DNA from: CAYMLQ01 sp964390795
GTDB lineage: Bacteria; Verrucomicrobiota; Kiritimatiellia; RFP12; UBA1067
Direction: 5' to 3'
Length of the DNA: 6,279 nucleotides
Assembly: GCA_964390795.1 (NCBI GenBank)
Contig: CAYMLQ010000350.1
Location: 1-6,279 of the forward strand
The notes under the pieces: generated by a model
Databases searched by the model: none
What the model was told of the DNA's origin: nothing
Seen by the model: the letters and a program-made list of their open reading frames with translations, nothing else
Shown: in pieces, positions 5,316-6,279 of the stretch
How the letters are laid out: each line of letters begins with the position of its first letter
Numbering within the stretch: the first letter of the stretch is position 1
Program-made: the position numbers and the translations under genes

Positions 5316-6279
5316 ATGAAGATGAGTCGTCGGTTGTGGGTTGCATCGCTTGCGTGCGTGTGTGTCGCGGGGGGTGCGTTGGCCGCTGAGGTTCAGCAGA
5401 ACGTGGTCGATTTGGCGGGTACGTGGTCGGTGCGTCAGAAGGACGGAGACGCGGCTGCAATCCCCATGCAGATACCCGGCGATGTGCACAGCGCGCTGTT
5501 GGCGGCAAAGCTCATTCCCGACCCCTACTTTGGGCGCAATGAGGACGAGGTGCAGTGGGTGGGCAAGAAGGAGTGGCTTGTCGAGCGCAGCTTCGACGTG
5601 CCTGATGGGCTTTTGGCACGAAAGTCGGTCTGCCTGCGACTAGAGCATGTCGACACCTTCTGCACCCTCAGCATCAACGGCCAGAGGGTCGGCGAGACCG
5701 GCAACCGTTTCCGCCGCTATGACTTCGAGGTGAAGCCTTTTCTGAAGTCCGGCAAGAACACGGTCACCGCCCTGTTCAAGAGCGCGGACCTGATCACAGA
5801 GGAGCTGGCCAGCGCGCTTCCCTTCCCTCTTCCGATCGTGGACAACGCGACGGTCAAGCATATCAACCTGATCCGCAAGCCCGCCTGCAACGGCGGCTGG
5901 GATTGGGGTATCGCCTTGATGGTGGCCGGGTTTGCCGGCAAGACCGAACTCATCGGTTCGGATGTGGCGCGCATCGACTATGTCTATTGCGATCAGAAGC
6001 ACCAGCCCGGCCGCTGCGAGGTGGCCGTGACTGCGGACGTGACTTCGCCTGCGGGGGGTGACACGACGCTGACGGTTTCGCTGGGCGAGGCCAAGGCCAA
6101 GGTGCCGGTCTCGCTCAAGGCCGGTGCGAACCGCGTCAGCGCTTCCGTCACCGTCGACAACCCCCGCCTGTGGTGGCCCAACGGCGCGGGCGAGCAGGCC
6201 CTCTACGATCTCGCGGTGACGGTAGGGGACACCACCCTTTCGCGGAAGCTCGGACTGCGGACCATCGAGGTGATCAACA
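5316..6279 (+). CDS. Exported GH2 beta-mannosidase, N-terminal part, cut by window edge
   Basis: This glycoside hydrolase should remove terminal beta-linked mannose from manno-oligosaccharides or glycans. Residues 1-23 form a signal peptide (basic start, hydrophobic core, AxA site ALA-AEV), so the enzyme works outside the cytoplasm. Residues about 32-215 match the galactose-binding-like N-terminal domain of beta-mannosidases: LAGTWSVR (33-40), IPGDVHSALLAAKLIPDPYF (53-72), EDEVQWVGKKEWLVERSF (76-93) and the WDW motif in NGGWDWG (192-198), whose aspartate contributes to the mannose-binding subsite in studied members. Residues about 216-315 are the following beta-sandwich, with DNPRLWWPNGAGEQALYDL (281-299) and LGLRTIEV (312-319), a standard lead into the catalytic barrel. 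The frame runs off the right edge after 321 residues of a family usually above 800, so the two catalytic glutamates are not visible. It diverges from the dipeptidase unit. A GH2 beta-galactosidase or glucuronidase is less likely because the WDW motif and the IPGDVH/IPDPYF signature favour mannosidase. Confidence 0.9.
   Translation, partial: MKMSRRLWVASLACVCVAGGALAAEVQQNVVDLAGTWSVRQKDGDAAAIPMQIPGDVHSALLAAKLIPDPYFGRNEDEVQWVGKKEWLVERSFDVPDGLLARKSVCLRLEHVDTFCTLSINGQRVGETGNRFRRYDFEVKPFLKSGKNTVTALFKSADLITEELASALPFPLPIVDNATVKHINLIRKPACNGGWDWGIALMVAGFAGKTELIGSDVARIDYVYCDQKHQPGRCEVAVTADVTSPAGGDTTLTVSLGEAKAKVPVSLKAGANRVSASVTVDNPRLWWPNGAGEQALYDLAVTVGDTTLSRKLGLRTIEVIN

Noticed and set aside
5316..5390. 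Lipoprotein signal on the beta-mannosidase (cysteines at residues 14 and 16)
   Set aside because: The residues before C14 (SLA) do not match a lipobox and the hydrophobic core continues past both cysteines to a normal AxA cleavage site.

Overview
This GC-rich window carries four protein genes and one tRNA. Three of the genes and the tRNA lie on the minus strand. One gene on the plus strand diverges from them at the right end. The mix points to a heterotrophic, fermentative bacterium of the PVC group (Planctomycetota, Verrucomicrobiota, Lentisphaerota, Kiritimatiellota). The reasons are a periplasmic multihaem protein resembling the hydrazine synthase alpha subunit, a family I know mainly from that group, together with pyruvate formate-lyase and an exported beta-mannosidase. 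The phylum call is an inference from gene content only.

Layout, left to right. Positions 1-1030 (minus) hold the first 343 residues of pyruvate formate-lyase (pflB), cut by the window edge before its catalytic cysteines and glycyl-radical site. Immediately upstream, on the same strand, is a complete tRNA-Arg with anticodon CCG (1056-1132, CCA encoded), with a candidate promoter at 1149-1177. Next is a likely two-gene unit on the minus strand. An M20-family zinc dipeptidase (3676-5052) comes first in transcription. After 15 bases it is followed by an 821-residue exported protein (1195-3660) with a beta-propeller-like N-terminal half and three CxxCH haem-binding motifs.

The 263-base intergenic stretch 5053-5315 separates this unit from a plus-strand GH2 beta-mannosidase with a signal peptide (5316 to the right edge, truncated). 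It is dense in symmetric sequence: a leader hairpin in front of the dipeptidase, a perfect 12-base palindrome inside a candidate promoter spacer, two tandem 28-base units each built around an inverted repeat, and a good sigma70-type promoter for the mannosidase.

Functionally, the mannosidase would release mannose from beta-mannosides or glycans outside the cytoplasm. The dipeptidase would finish peptide breakdown in the cytosol, and PflB would turn pyruvate from sugar fermentation into acetyl-CoA and formate. The haem protein is the unexplained component: its architecture suggests a periplasmic redox role, but no substrate can be read from the sequence. The most interesting points are this haem protein outside any visible anammox context, and the repeats whose core recurs over the dipeptidase ribosome-binding site.
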